From NCBI GenBank assembly GCA_015057425.1, contig SVEL01000003.1, positions 62,001-126,000 on the forward strand: DNA of 64,000 bases, read 5' to 3'. Position numbers and translations under genes: made by a program. This DNA comes from Lachnospiraceae bacterium (lineage in GTDB: Bacteria > Bacillota > Clostridia > Lachnospirales > Lachnospiraceae). A model generated the notes under the pieces. The model saw only the letters and a list, made by a program, of their open reading frames with translations. It did not search any database and had not been told where the DNA came from. Shown here piece by piece: positions 52,624 to 62,560 of the stretch. Position 1 is the first letter of the stretch. Each line of letters starts with the position of its first letter.

Positions 52624-54357
52624 ATGAAGAGATTAGATACTAAGTTAGTTATGCCTATGGGCGGACTTTTTATACTTATATTAGCGATGTGTGTAATTAT
52701 GGGCATTTCTACATTGAGCGTTAATAACAATAATAACAAAATAGCAGATGTGTATGTAGAAGGAATTAGTGAATTCAGTAATATTTCTACAAGTATTCAG
52801 GAAGTACAGAAATTAATTCTTCAGTATTGTACTATAGAAGATGAAGCATTAAATAAAAGCATATTGACCAATATTAATTCTGTTATGACTGACATAGGTA
52901 AATCTATGGATAATTATGAAGCGTTGCTGACAAAGGATGAAGAAAAGAAAGAGTTTGCAAAATTTGAAAAGTCATATGGAGATTTAAAAAAGGCAGTAGA
53001 TGAAATCCTGGCACTTTGTGAATCAGATAAGAAGGATGAAGCTATTGCAAAGGCTAACGGGGACCTTATGTTTCAGTCGCAGACTATAGAACAGTATCTT
53101 GATAAGCTTTATGAATTGCAGGATAATAATATTGACAATGCAGTAGGCGGACAGAAAAATCAGCTTACATTTATTCAGATTTTCATTCTTGTTGTACTGG
53201 TTGTTGCTGTAGTGTTTATAGCACTGGTTTCGTTATATTTTATGCTTGTAATTACAAAACCTATAAAGCAGCTTTCGACAAAGCTTAATGATATGATTAA
53301 GGGAATAGAAGAAGGCCATGCAGACCTTTCTGTGAGAATGCCTGTTAAATCTAAGGATGAAGTAGGTCAGCTTGCAAAAGGTATAAATATGTTTATCGAG
53401 TCTCTTGAGACAGTAATAGGAGCAATAGTTGAAAATACTGAAAATCTTAGAAATACAGCAAACGTAGTTTCAGAAAGCCTTGCTAATTCAGGGGAAAGCG
53501 TAACAGATGTTTCTGCTGTTATGGAAGAGCTTGCTGCATCTATGGAAGAAATTTCAGCTACGATTGAAGCTGTAAATCAGCACGTAGTTGCTATCAGCGA
53601 TGAAGTGGGTTACATATCAGATACGTCAGATAAGATTCTCGGTTACTCCGGTGAGATGAGAGACAGAGCGGAAACTCTGGAAAATAACTCTATTGATAAT
53701 AAGAATAATACTAACGAAATGATGAGTACAATTCTTACTGCATTAAATGAAGCTATAAGTAACAGCAAGAGTGTTAACAGAGTAAATGAACTTACAAATG
53801 AAATATTAAATATATCAACACAGACAAACCTTCTTGCACTTAATGCATCTATTGAAGCGGCAAGAGCAGGTGAGGCAGGAAAAGGTTTTGCTGTTGTTGC
53901 CGATGAAATCAGGGCACTTGCTGACAGTAGCCGTGAGACAGCCAATAACATTCAGGAGATTAATGGAATTGTATTACAGGCAGTTAATGAACTTGCAAAG
54001 AATTCCAAGATTATCGTTGATTATGTCAATGAGACAATTCTTCCTGACTATGACGGATATGTAGATTCAGGTAAACAGTATAGCGAAGATGCCAATACAA
54101 TTAATGATGCTATGAATGATTTTAATGCTAAGACAGAACATTTAAGAGAAGTTATGTCAGAGTTAAATATTGCTGTAAGAGATATTGCTACCGCTATCGA
54201 TGAAAGTGCACAGGGTATTTCCACAACAGCAAGCGAAATAGGCGGAGTGGTTTCTGATATGGGTGTTGTAACGGAGGCTATGGATGAAAATGGCCGGGTA
54301 GTAACAGCACTTGATGATCAGGCAGCTAAGTTTCGCAAAGATGTAGTTAATGAGTAA
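52624..54357 (+). CDS. Methyl-accepting chemotaxis protein with four-helix-bundle sensor
   Basis: 577 residues. Membrane segments at about 10-32 and 187-210 flank a helical sensor of four-helix-bundle type. HAMP follows, then a signalling domain with the conserved tip [25 protein letters not shown]. Start: ATG with AAAGGAG nine bases upstream. It follows the GH43 gene closely and may report on the sugars that enzyme handles. Confidence 0.9.
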   Translation: MKRLDTKLVMPMGGLFILILAMCVIMGISTLSVNNNNNKIADVYVEGISEFSNISTSIQEVQKLILQYCTIEDEALNKSILTNINSVMTDIGKSMDNYEALLTKDEEKKEFAKFEKSYGDLKKAVDEILALCESDKKDEAIAKANGDLMFQSQTIEQYLDKLYELQDNNIDNAVGGQKNQLTFIQIFILVVLVVAVVFIALVSLYFMLVITKPIKQLSTKLNDMIKGIEEGHADLSVRMPVKSKDEVGQLAKGINMFIESLETVIGAIVENTENLRNTANVVSESLANSGESVTDVSAVMEELAASMEEISATIEAVNQHVVAISDEVGYISDTSDKILGYSGEMRDRAETLENNSIDNKNNTNEMMSTILTALNEAISNSKSVNRVNELTNEILNISTQTNLLALNASIEAARAGEAGKGFAVVADEIRALADSSRETANNIQEINGIVLQAVNELAKNSKIIVDYVNETILPDYDGYVDSGKQYSEDANTINDAMNDFNAKTEHLREVMSELNIAVRDIATAIDESAQGISTTASEIGGVVSDMGVVTEAMDENGRVVTALDDQAAKFRKDVVNE

Positions 54358-54386
54358 TTGAAATGCTGAACAAAAGATAAAAAATA

Positions 54387-54437
54387 AAGATTTCCTGTAA
54401 TAAACATTTATGCGATGTTTTGCGGGAAATCTTTTTT
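54387..54437 (+). terminator. Terminator after chemoreceptor gene
   Basis: AAGATTTCC (54387-54395) with GGAAATCTT (54425-54433) and an inner AAACAT/ATGTTT, followed by a T-run. Confidence 0.8.
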
Positions 54438-54469
54438 ATATTAATAGTATGTAATTGTAAATAATAGTA

Positions 54470-54838
54470 CTAAATATGTTCTCCGAAATGCTTTTTTAGA
54501 GCATCAAAACTTTCCGGACTTATATCATGTTCTATTCTGCAGGCATCGTCGGATGCGATTTCAGGATCAACACCTAGCTTTACAAGCAGATTAGTGAGAA
54601 ATTTGTGTCTTTCATAAATCATTTCGGCAACTGCCTTTCCGGAGTCGGTAAGATATATAAAGCCTGAATTGTTTACGGTGATATGTCCGCTTTCACGGAG
54701 ATGCTTCATTGCAACACTGACACTGGACTTTTTATATCCTGTTTCCGTGGCTATATCTATGGCACGTACAACAGGAAGGGTTTCACTAAGCATAAGTATT
54801 GTTTCTAAATAATTCTCAGATGATTCGTTTTTATGCAT
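54470..54838 (-). CDS. DtxR/MntR-family metal-dependent repressor
   Basis: 122 residues: an N-terminal winged helix (YLETILMLSETLPVVRAIDIATETGYKKSSVSVAMKHL) and the metal-binding dimerisation domain (YERHKFLTNLLVKLGV, DACRIEHDISPESFDAL with typical His/Glu/Cys ligands). There is no SH3 domain, as in MntR and short IdeR relatives. It should repress iron or manganese uptake genes when metal is plentiful. No metal transporter is adjacent, but a palindrome-bearing promoter lies upstream on the other strand. Confidence 0.9.
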   Translation of the reverse strand: MHKNESSENYLETILMLSETLPVVRAIDIATETGYKKSSVSVAMKHLRESGHITVNNSGFIYLTDSGKAVAEMIYERHKFLTNLLVKLGVDPEIASDDACRIEHDISPESFDALKKHFGEHI

Positions 54839-54909
54839 TATACAAAATCCTTTCTATAACTGGTTAAAATAATATATATGTTTATACCGATTCAAAACTA
54901 TAATGTAAG

Positions 54910-54938
54910 ATTATACCATAAAAAAGAATAATTATCAA
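54910..54938 (-). promoter_or_regulatory. Promoter of the DtxR-family gene
   Basis: On the minus strand: -35 TTGATA (54933-54938), 17-base spacer, -10 TATAAT (54910-54915). Confidence 0.7.
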
Positions 54939-55023
54939 ATTTTTTATTTTTGAAGTTACGAATGAATAAAAAGAATGATTATGGAAATAATAGAAAAGAA
55001 ATTTCTATTATTTTTAAAAAAAG

Positions 55024-55062
55024 TGGTTGACAACTAACGAAAGTTAGTGTAAACTAACCACA
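55024..55062 (+). promoter_or_regulatory. Promoter with palindromic operator in its spacer
   Basis: -35 TTGACA (55027-55032), 17-base spacer, -10 TAAACT (55050-55055). The spacer contains ACTAAC-GAAA-GTTAGT, and an outer GTGGTT/AACCAC pair embraces the promoter. This placement is typical of a repressor site; the DtxR-family gene next door is the obvious candidate regulator. Confidence 0.7.
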
Positions 55063-55155
55063 TAATAGCAAACAGCTATTACCTCTTAGTAAAAAATGAA
55101 TAGAGATATGCTTCCTAAAAAGAGACTGCGTGCCGGCAGTCTCTTTTGTTTTTGA
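55062..55155 (+). ncRNA. Candidate small RNA of about 90 bases
   Basis: The transcript from the palindromic promoter would run about 90 bases to a perfect terminator (AAAGAGACTGC/GCAGTCTCTTT, 55119-55146, followed by TTTTG and TTTTT). It contains a 19-codon frame (55096-55155, MNRDMLPKKRLRAGSLFCF) whose second half overlaps the hairpin and which has no good binding site, so a non-coding role is favoured. No metal transporter follows. Transcription is inferred only from signals. The rest of 54839-55240 is otherwise empty. Confidence 0.5.
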
Positions 55156-55240
55156 CATATTAAATATAATAGTGTAAAAAAATGGACTTTGTGATATAAT
55201 AATTAGAAATGGTATTATAAGGGAGAACTTAGGAGAAGTA

Positions 55241-56125
55241 ATGTTACAATTTGAAAAGTTGGAATTAAAACATATTCCGTTATTGAACGAATATATAAAA
55301 TATAAATTGGATAATAATTGCGACTGTACCATAGGAGGGACTTTTATCTGGAGAGATTATTATGGTGTATCTTATGCGCATAAAGAGGACATGCTGTTCT
55401 TTAAAGTAGATATGTCGGATGGTATGGAAGGGTATTGTTTCCCGCTTGCAGAGAATAAGGAAAAGGCACTTTTGACACTGAAAGAACATTGCAGTGAAAT
55501 TGGTCGTCCCCTTATATTGTGTTCTGTAACAGATATTGAAATGAAATATGTAGAGAAAGTATTTACAGACTTTGAAGTGAGAGTGGAACGTGATAAGGCA
55601 GATTATGTTTATAACAGTATTGATATGGCAGAATTTGCAGGAAGAAGATATTCAGGACAGAGAAATCATATTAATAAGTTTAAGAAGTTGTATGAAAATT
55701 ACACATTTGAGGAAATAACTGAAGATAATCTCCACGAGGTAAGAGAATTCTTTGTTAATTATTTTAATACCTATAAAAAAGATGCGGATTCATACGATGA
55801 AGAAGCAGGAAAAATTCTTGAATTTATGGATAATTTTAAACAGTATGGCCTGTTTGGCGGATTTTTACGGGTTGATGGTAATATTATGGCTATGTCTGTA
55901 GGCGAGATAGTAGATGATACACTTTATATACACATTGAAAAGGCAGATATATCTTATCATGGCGCATATCAGATGATAGTTCAATGTTTTGCAAAACATT
56001 ATGTAAGAGAAGGCATAGAATATATAAACAGGGAAGATGATATGGGAGACCCGGGACTTAGAACATCAAAAATGTCATATCATCCCGTCAGATTAATTGA
56101 TAAGTCAGATGTACTTGTTAAGTAG
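55241..56125 (+). CDS. DUF2156 domain protein (GNAT-fold, lysyltransferase C-terminal like)
   Basis: 294 residues matching the soluble DUF2156 fold related to the catalytic part of phosphatidylglycerol lysyltransferase: two GNAT-like halves, with RYSGQRNHINKFKKLY and EYINREDDMGDPGLRTSKMSYHP as the hallmarks. There is no membrane domain. Family members are thought to transfer aminoacyl groups or are uncharacterised. AGGAG precedes the ATG. Confidence 0.82.
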   Translation: MLQFEKLELKHIPLLNEYIKYKLDNNCDCTIGGTFIWRDYYGVSYAHKEDMLFFKVDMSDGMEGYCFPLAENKEKALLTLKEHCSEIGRPLILCSVTDIEMKYVEKVFTDFEVRVERDKADYVYNSIDMAEFAGRRYSGQRNHINKFKKLYENYTFEEITEDNLHEVREFFVNYFNTYKKDADSYDEEAGKILEFMDNFKQYGLFGGFLRVDGNIMAMSVGEIVDDTLYIHIEKADISYHGAYQMIVQCFAKHYVREGIEYINREDDMGDPGLRTSKMSYHPVRLIDKSDVLVK

Positions 56126-56163
56126 TTTGTAAGTTAAATATGTAAACGAAAGGATTATAAAAA

Positions 56164-57150
56164 ATGGCAAAATCAGCAAATCAGAAGATGAAACTCATAC
56201 TTCTTATGGATTATTTACTTGAAAATACTGATGAAGAACATCCTGTATCTATGAAAAATATATTGGATTATCTGGCGTCAAACGGAATCAATGCAGAACG
56301 AAAAAGTATATATGACGATGTTGAGACATTAAGAACATACGGGATTGATATTATCCTTAATAAAGGCAAAGGGAATACAGGATATTTTGTGGGAAGCAGA
56401 GACTTTGAACTTGCAGAGCTTAAAATGCTTGTAGACGCTGTTGCATCAGCGAAGTTTATTACGGAAAGCAAGTCAAGAGAGCTTATTTTAAAGCTTGAGA
56501 AAAAAGCAAGTAAGTATGATGCAGGACAGCTGCAAAGACAGGTATATGTTGCAGGAAGAGCAAAATCCTTTAACGAAAGTATATATTATATTGTTGATGA
56601 TATACACAAGGCAATGCGTCATAATTGTAAAATCGAATTTAACTACATGGAATGGTCTGTAGATAAAAAGCTTGTAGCCAAAAGAAACGGAAAGAAATAT
56701 GTGGTTAGTCCGTGGCTTCTTATGTGGAATGATGGAAATTATTACCTTGTGGCCTTTGATGATGAAAGTAGTATAATGAAACATTATAGGGTGGATAAAA
56801 TTAAGTCATTAAAAATAAATGATATACCAAGAACCGGAGCCGTGGAATCTAAGAAAATAAATCCTGCACAGTATACCAATGTAAACTTTTCCATGTACGG
56901 CGGAAAGATAGAAAATGTTACACTTCTTATGGATAACAGTCTTGCGGGTGTAATGCTTGACCGGTACGGAACAGATATTCCGATGGTGAAGGTTGATGAT
57001 AATCATTTTAGAACACATATTAATGTATGTGTCAGCAGTCAGTTTTTTGGGTGGTTATGTGGCTTGGAAGGCAAAGCACAGATAACAGAACCTAAGGAAG
57101 TTAAAGAACAATTCAGGGAATTCCTGAGAAAGCTGGTGGATAATGAATAA
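56164..57150 (+). CDS. WYL-domain transcriptional regulator
   Basis: 328 residues: an N-terminal winged helix (about 8-80; MKNILDYLASNGINAERKSIYDDVETL), a WYL domain (about 145-225; VVSPWLLMWNDGNYYLVAFDDES, KHYRVDKI) and a C-terminal WCX extension. Such proteins bind small ligands or nucleic acids and regulate stress, defence or metabolism. The stop overlaps the next gene by 8 bases, which suggests that it may control the following epimerase-ligase pair. Confidence 0.88.
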   Translation: MAKSANQKMKLILLMDYLLENTDEEHPVSMKNILDYLASNGINAERKSIYDDVETLRTYGIDIILNKGKGNTGYFVGSRDFELAELKMLVDAVASAKFITESKSRELILKLEKKASKYDAGQLQRQVYVAGRAKSFNESIYYIVDDIHKAMRHNCKIEFNYMEWSVDKKLVAKRNGKKYVVSPWLLMWNDGNYYLVAFDDESSIMKHYRVDKIKSLKINDIPRTGAVESKKINPAQYTNVNFSMYGGKIENVTLLMDNSLAGVMLDRYGTDIPMVKVDDNHFRTHINVCVSSQFFGWLCGLEGKAQITEPKEVKEQFREFLRKLVDNE

Positions 57151-58510
57151 GTACGATAAGTTCAGAAAATTATATAAAACATTTACATACAAGTCATATG
57201 ATATAGCGGTTACCGATGAAAATATAAAGATAACATACAACTTTTCCATCGACGGTCTGGCTGATTTTGCACCACAGTGGACATTTAAAAATACAGGTGT
57301 CAATATAGCCAATAAGACATTTGAAACTATGGTATTTTCTCTTGGTATGGTTGAACTTGTAAGCTACTGGAAAATTGCGTGTCCGAAAGAGGTAATAGTA
57401 GAAGCGGGCAGTCTTGATGAATGTCAGATAAAGTGGTGGAAAGACCAGTATTTTAACGGACTGGGAGAGTTTTTTTATACAAATGGTATAGAACTTGATC
57501 CGGATGGATTTATGAATATTATATCTACGGGAAAAGCGATTGCAGGAGAAGATAAACCTGTTGAGGCAGACAGAAAAGTTCTTGTTCCTGTAGGTGGTGG
57601 CAAGGATTCGGTAGTATCTATGGAAATTATTAAGAATACAGGATATGAAATGAATGCTTACATCATTAATCCGAGAGGTGCTACGGAAAATACGGCAAGA
57701 ATAGCAGGCTTTGAAGAACCGGTAGTTGCAGGAAGAACATTGGATAAAGAGATGTTAAGACTTAACAAAGAAGGCTATCTTAACGGACATACACCATTCT
57801 CGGCAATTGTGGCATTTTCGTCAATAATGGCAGCATATCTTAACGGACAAAGCTTTGTGGCACTTTCCAATGAGTCGAGTGCCAACGAAAGTACCGTAAA
57901 GGGCAGTACTGTAAATCATCAGTATTCTAAGAGCTTTAAGTTCGAACTTGATTTTAATGAATATGAGAAGAAATATATTGGTTCAGGCATACATTATTTC
58001 AGTATGTTAAGACCTCTTAGTGAGTTTCAGATAGCCGGACTTTTTGCAGGCTATAAAGAGTATCATAAGGCATTTAGAAGTTGTAATGCAGGAAGCAAGC
58101 AGGATATCTGGTGCGGTCATTGTCCGAAGTGTCTGTTTGTATTTATCATCCTTTCACCATTTATGTTCTATGATGATGTAGTAGATATATTTGGTACCAA
58201 TATGCTTGATGACGTATCTATGGAGGAGGATTTTAAGAAGCTTATCGGTCTTGTTGACGAGAAACCTTTTGAATGTGTAGGCAGCAGAGATGAGATAAAT
58301 TTAAGTCTTGTGCTTACAATTAACAAAATGGATACAATGGGCATTGAACTTCCGACTCTTCTTAAGTATTACAGGAAGACAGGTCTGTATGACAGTTATA
58401 TGCGTGAAGGTAATAAATTAAACAGATATTATGATGAAAATAATCTTCTGCCGGAAGAATTTGATAAGGTACTTAAAGAACAATGTATATTGGCAGGCGT
58501 TTTGAAGTAA
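57143..58510 (+). CDS. murL: MurL-like UDP-MurNAc-L-Ala-L-Glu epimerase
   Basis: 455 residues. A PP-loop ATP-pyrophosphatase motif VPVGGGKDSVVS (about 148-159) and a cysteine cluster C324-C327-C330 (WCGHCPKCLFVF) match MurL, the enzyme that uses ATP to epimerise the terminal L-glutamate of UDP-MurNAc-L-Ala-L-Glu, as described in Xanthomonas together with MurD2. Here the next gene is a MurD-type ligase, the expected partner. The assignment is from motif, size and context, not alignment. If right, it supplies D-Glu stem peptide without a glutamate racemase. Confidence 0.78.
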   Translation: MNKYDKFRKLYKTFTYKSYDIAVTDENIKITYNFSIDGLADFAPQWTFKNTGVNIANKTFETMVFSLGMVELVSYWKIACPKEVIVEAGSLDECQIKWWKDQYFNGLGEFFYTNGIELDPDGFMNIISTGKAIAGEDKPVEADRKVLVPVGGGKDSVVSMEIIKNTGYEMNAYIINPRGATENTARIAGFEEPVVAGRTLDKEMLRLNKEGYLNGHTPFSAIVAFSSIMAAYLNGQSFVALSNESSANESTVKGSTVNHQYSKSFKFELDFNEYEKKYIGSGIHYFSMLRPLSEFQIAGLFAGYKEYHKAFRSCNAGSKQDIWCGHCPKCLFVFIILSPFMFYDDVVDIFGTNMLDDVSMEEDFKKLIGLVDEKPFECVGSRDEINLSLVLTINKMDTMGIELPTLLKYYRKTGLYDSYMREGNKLNRYYDENNLLPEEFDKVLKEQCILAGVLK

Positions 58511-58523
58511 GGAAGGCAAGGCT

Positions 58524-59825
58524 ATGATTGACAGATTGAAAGAAAAATATACAGGTAAAAGTATAGTAATATTGGGTTTTGGCCGTGAAGGTAAGAGCAC
58601 ACTTGCCATTTTACAAAAAGCAGGACTGGCAGACTGCATAACAATTGCAGACAAAATTGATGTGTCGGAAACAGCAAAAGAAGCGGGATGCAGATATATA
58701 TGCGGAGATGACTATCAAAAGACTTTAGATGACTATGATGTGGTATTTAAAAGCCCGGGGATAGTTCTTGAAAGAGAATATGACAGTTATAAGTGTATTA
58801 TAACATCACAGACTCAGGAATTTACGGAGGCTTACAGAGAACGCATAATCGGTATAACCGGTACGAAAGGTAAAAGTACTACAGTTACACTTTTGCATCA
58901 CATACTTAGGGAAAGTGGTCATAAAGTCTGTCTTGGCGGAAACATAGGAATCCCTGTGTTTGAGCTGGCAGAAGATATGTCAGCAGATGACGAAATGTTG
59001 GCAGTAGTTGAACTGTCGTGTCATCAGCTTGAATATATGACAGTTTCGCCAAAGTGGTCAGTGCTTATAAATCTTTACGAAGAACATCTTGATCATTATG
59101 GAACTTTTGAGAAGTATATAGCAGCAAAAAAACATATATATGCATATTGTAAGCAGGGAGATAAGTTCTTCTGTAAGGATGATATAGTGCCTGAAAAAGA
59201 AGAATTTCTTACGGGAGAAATGCCGGATATAGTTCCTATCTCATGTGAAGAAGTGGAGAATTTGAAGATTCCTACAGAAGATATAAAGCTTCTGGGAAAG
59301 CACAATCTTTTTAATGTTGCACTTGTTCATGAGATTATCAGAGAATTCAGTGTTGGCGAAAATGATTTTATAAAAGCTCTTATAAGTTACAATCCTCTTC
59401 CACACAGGCTTCAGCTTGTTTACGAAGAAGCAGGTGTGAGATATTATGATGATTCTATTTCAACTATAGGTGAGACAACTATTCAGGCTGTGAAAAGCGT
59501 GAAAAATGTTCAGACTATTCTTGTAGGAGGAATGGACAGAGGTATTGTATATGATGACCTGGAAGAGTTCTTAAGCAGTCGTCCCGTGAAAAATATAATA
59601 CTTATGTATGAAACGGGAAAACGCATTTATGATGAAATGAGTAAGAAAAATATGTGCAGGTCAGGTATTGTTGTAGTAGATAACCTTGAAGAGGCTGTTA
59701 AGAAAGCTAAAGAAGTAACAGTGTCAGGGGAAGCATGTGTGATGTCGCCTGCAGCAGCAAGTTATGGTTATTTTAAGAACTTTGAAGAACGCGGTGAAGT
59801 ATTTAGCAGGCTTGTAAGAATGTAA
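58524..59825 (+). CDS. murD: MurD-type UDP-MurNAc-L-alanine glutamate ligase
   Basis: 433 residues of Mur ligase fold: N-terminal Rossmann domain (SIVILGFGREGKSTL), central ATPase with P-loop GITGTKGKSTT (about 111-121), and VLINLYEEHLDHYGTFEKY with the Mg-binding Glu/His. The C-terminal domain begins near 300 (HRLQLVYEEAGVRYYDDSIST). Next to MurL it may accept L-Glu like MurD2 rather than D-Glu. AAGGAAGG precedes the ATG, 13 bases after murL. Confidence 0.85.
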   Translation: MIDRLKEKYTGKSIVILGFGREGKSTLAILQKAGLADCITIADKIDVSETAKEAGCRYICGDDYQKTLDDYDVVFKSPGIVLEREYDSYKCIITSQTQEFTEAYRERIIGITGTKGKSTTVTLLHHILRESGHKVCLGGNIGIPVFELAEDMSADDEMLAVVELSCHQLEYMTVSPKWSVLINLYEEHLDHYGTFEKYIAAKKHIYAYCKQGDKFFCKDDIVPEKEEFLTGEMPDIVPISCEEVENLKIPTEDIKLLGKHNLFNVALVHEIIREFSVGENDFIKALISYNPLPHRLQLVYEEAGVRYYDDSISTIGETTIQAVKSVKNVQTILVGGMDRGIVYDDLEEFLSSRPVKNIILMYETGKRIYDEMSKKNMCRSGIVVVDNLEEAVKKAKEVTVSGEACVMSPAAASYGYFKNFEERGEVFSRLVRM

Positions 59826-59873
59826 TACGCTGTAGGTGAAAATAAAGAGAATTACTTGGAAAGGTCGAATGTT

Positions 59874-60713
59874 ATGAATAAATTGTATTTAGGATGCCAT
59901 TTATCAGCATCAAAGGGATTTCTTGCAATGGGAAAACAGGCAGTCGCCATAGGCGCCAACACATTTCAGTTTTTTACAAGAAATCCGAGAGGCGGAGCGG
60001 CAAAGCCAATAGATGAAAAAGACGTGGAAGAATATTTGAAGTATGCGAAAGAGACCGGTATCGGAACTATAGTTGCCCATGCACCATATACACTTAATGC
60101 CTGTGCAGCTGATGCCGGTATAAGAAACTTCGCGAAGGAAACAATGATTGACGATTTGAAAAGAATGGAATATGTTCCGGGTAATGTATATAATTTCCAT
60201 CCGGGAAGCCATGTAAAACAGGGCGTTGATGTGGGAATTGAACTTATCGCCGAACTTTTAAATGAAGTTCTTACAAAGGAACAGACCACAACGGTTCTTC
60301 TTGAAACCATGGCAGGAAAAGGCAGTGAAGTGGGTCGTAACTTTGAAGAGTTAAGAAGAATTATCGATAAAGTAGAGCTCAAAGACAAATTAGGCGTGTG
60401 TCTTGATACCTGTCATGTGTGGGACGGAGGATATGACATAGTAGGTAACCTTGATAATGTAATAAAAGAATTCGATGATGTAATTGGTCTTGACAGACTT
60501 AAGGCTATTCATTTGAATGACAGTAAAAATCCTTTTGACAGTCATAAGGACAGACATGAATGTATCGGTCAGGGCAATATAGGTTTGACTGCCTTGGTTA
60601 ATGTAATAAATCATCCGAAATTACAGGGAATACCGTTCAATCTTGAGACCCCGAATGAGATAGAAGGATATCAGAAAGAGATAGAACTTCTGAGAAATAT
60701 GTGGAAATCATAA
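59874..60713 (+). CDS. nfo: Endonuclease IV (AP endonuclease)
   Basis: 279 residues, full-length TIM-barrel enzyme. Zinc ligands appear in [58 protein letters not shown] and NLETPNE. It cleaves DNA at abasic sites in base-excision repair. Start: ATG 59874 with GGAAAGG upstream; an in-frame TTG 18 bases before is part of the binding site. Confidence 0.93.
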   Translation: MNKLYLGCHLSASKGFLAMGKQAVAIGANTFQFFTRNPRGGAAKPIDEKDVEEYLKYAKETGIGTIVAHAPYTLNACAADAGIRNFAKETMIDDLKRMEYVPGNVYNFHPGSHVKQGVDVGIELIAELLNEVLTKEQTTTVLLETMAGKGSEVGRNFEELRRIIDKVELKDKLGVCLDTCHVWDGGYDIVGNLDNVIKEFDDVIGLDRLKAIHLNDSKNPFDSHKDRHECIGQGNIGLTALVNVINHPKLQGIPFNLETPNEIEGYQKEIELLRNMWKS

Positions 60714-60751
60714 AAATAATAGATAAAAACGTGAAAAACACAAGGGAAAAA

Positions 60752-60781
60752 TTGACTTATACAGTATAAATATGATATAAT
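60752..60781 (+). promoter_or_regulatory. Promoter of the pilus operon
   Basis: -35 TTGACT (60752-60757), 18-base spacer, -10 TATAAT (60776-60781), about 50 bases before the pilB start. Confidence 0.75.
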
Positions 60782-60833
60782 GTACTTTCAAAAAACTATA
60801 AGAAATTATGTATTGTAATATATGGAGGAAGTT

Positions 60834-62537
60834 ATGCCGACATTTAGAAAAAAAATCCGTTTGGGTGATATATTAATTCAAAGAGGACTTGTTACTCAGG
60901 AACAGCTTGAGCAGGCACTGGAAGAACAGAGAAGAAATGATAAGTCGCTGATGCTTGGCGAAATATTTGTAAATTTAAATATTGTTACCCAGGAACAAAT
61001 TGACAGTTTGCTTTGTGAGCATTTGGGCATCGAGTCGGCTGACTTAAGAAAAGTTGATTTTGATGAAAAGATTGTTCATCTTATAAATGAAAATATAGCA
61101 AGAAGATACTGTATTATACCATTTGCCCTGGATACAGAGCAGGCGAATGCGGTAAAGGTTGCCATGGTTGATCCTATGAACTATGTGGCGATGGATGATA
61201 TATCTATTATAACAGGTATGAACGTTGTACCTGTTCTTGCCACAAGAGGTCAGATTAATTCCATGATTGACAGACATTATGGAAAAGAACAGGCAATTGC
61301 AATGGCTGAGATGTACCGAAAGGAACAGGAAGCCTATGAACAGGACGAGGAAGATACAGGAAGAAAAGAGGATATAGAAAATTCTCCGATTGTTCTTCTT
61401 GTAAAAGGTATTATAGAACAGGCAGTCAGAGAAAGAGCCAGTGATATACATATTGAACCTTTTGAATATGATGTAAAGGTTAGATTTCGTGTAGACGGAA
61501 CGCTTAGAGAAATCATTACATATGAAAAGACTCTGCTCGCAGCCATTGTTGCCAGAGTCAAGGTTCTTTCGGGAATGGATATTTCAGAGAAGAGAAAACC
61601 ACAGGATGGTCGTATTACCATAGATATTGAACATCAGGAATATGATATCCGTGTATCTGCCCTTCCGACAGTATTTGGTGAGAAGATAGTTATGCGTCTT
61701 GCATCAAAGTCAGCATTTAAGAAAGATAAAAAGGATCTTGGTCTCAGACCGGAAGATATGGTGTTATTTGATCATATTCTTAAGAATCCTCATGGTATTA
61801 TACTTGTAACGGGACCTACGGGAAGTGGTAAGTCAACTACTCTTTATACGGCCCTTAACGAACTTAGTACGGAATATGTAAACATTATCACCGTAGAAGA
61901 CCCTGTAGAAGCTAATATAGAAGGTGTTAATCAGGTTCAGGTTAATGAAAAAGCAGGATTGACATTTGCCAATGCGCTTCGTTCCATACTCAGACAGGAC
62001 CCGGATATTATTATGATAGGTGAAATTCGAGACTCTGAGACAGCAGAAATTGCCGTTAAGGCATCTATTACAGGTCATCTTGTTGTAAGTACGCTTCACA
62101 CAAACAGTACTGCAAGTGCAGTTGGACGACTTACTGATATGGGTGTTGAGTCATATCTGCTTGCGGACTCGCTTGTTGGTATAATCGCACAACGACTTGT
62201 CAGAAGACTTTGCGATTCATGCAAGAAGCCAAAGAAAGCTGACTATACAGATAAGAAACTTTTAGGATTAGATGAAAATGCAGATGTAACAATTTATGAA
62301 CCATGCGGTTGCCCATTATGTGGTAATACAGGCTATCATAACCGAGTAGGTATATATGAAATTATGAATATGACACCGAGGGTTAAGAGAATGGTTGCAA
62401 TAAATGCCACATCTGATGAAATACAAAAAGTTGCCGAAGAGGAAGGAATGAATACTTTAAGAAAATCAGCATCTAAGTATGTCCTTGAAGGTGTAACATC
62501 TGTAAATGAACTTATAAGAGCAACATTTGAAGCATAA
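60834..62537 (+). CDS. pilB: Type IV pilus assembly ATPase PilB
   Basis: 567 residues. The N-terminal MshEN/GspE domain (about 6-150), then the secretion ATPase core with Walker A GPTGSGKST (about 326-334), Asp box and Walker B (DPDIIMIGEIRD), and a tetracysteine zinc site (CDSCKK near 460, CGCPLC near 491). It powers pilus subunit polymerisation at the inner membrane with PilC. Start: ATG 60834 with GGAGG; an upstream ATG is within the binding site. Confidence 0.92.
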   Translation: MPTFRKKIRLGDILIQRGLVTQEQLEQALEEQRRNDKSLMLGEIFVNLNIVTQEQIDSLLCEHLGIESADLRKVDFDEKIVHLINENIARRYCIIPFALDTEQANAVKVAMVDPMNYVAMDDISIITGMNVVPVLATRGQINSMIDRHYGKEQAIAMAEMYRKEQEAYEQDEEDTGRKEDIENSPIVLLVKGIIEQAVRERASDIHIEPFEYDVKVRFRVDGTLREIITYEKTLLAAIVARVKVLSGMDISEKRKPQDGRITIDIEHQEYDIRVSALPTVFGEKIVMRLASKSAFKKDKKDLGLRPEDMVLFDHILKNPHGIILVTGPTGSGKSTTLYTALNELSTEYVNIITVEDPVEANIEGVNQVQVNEKAGLTFANALRSILRQDPDIIMIGEIRDSETAEIAVKASITGHLVVSTLHTNSTASAVGRLTDMGVESYLLADSLVGIIAQRLVRRLCDSCKKPKKADYTDKKLLGLDENADVTIYEPCGCPLCGNTGYHNRVGIYEIMNMTPRVKRMVAINATSDEIQKVAEEEGMNTLRKSASKYVLEGVTSVNELIRATFEA

Positions 62538-62560
62538 AACATAATGTTAGGGAGAAAAAG

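Noticed and set aside
55096-55155. Nineteen-codon frame MNRDMLPKKRLRAGSLFCF as a real gene.
   Set aside because: It has no clear ribosome binding site and its second half is the terminator hairpin, so it was kept only as a possibility within the small RNA.
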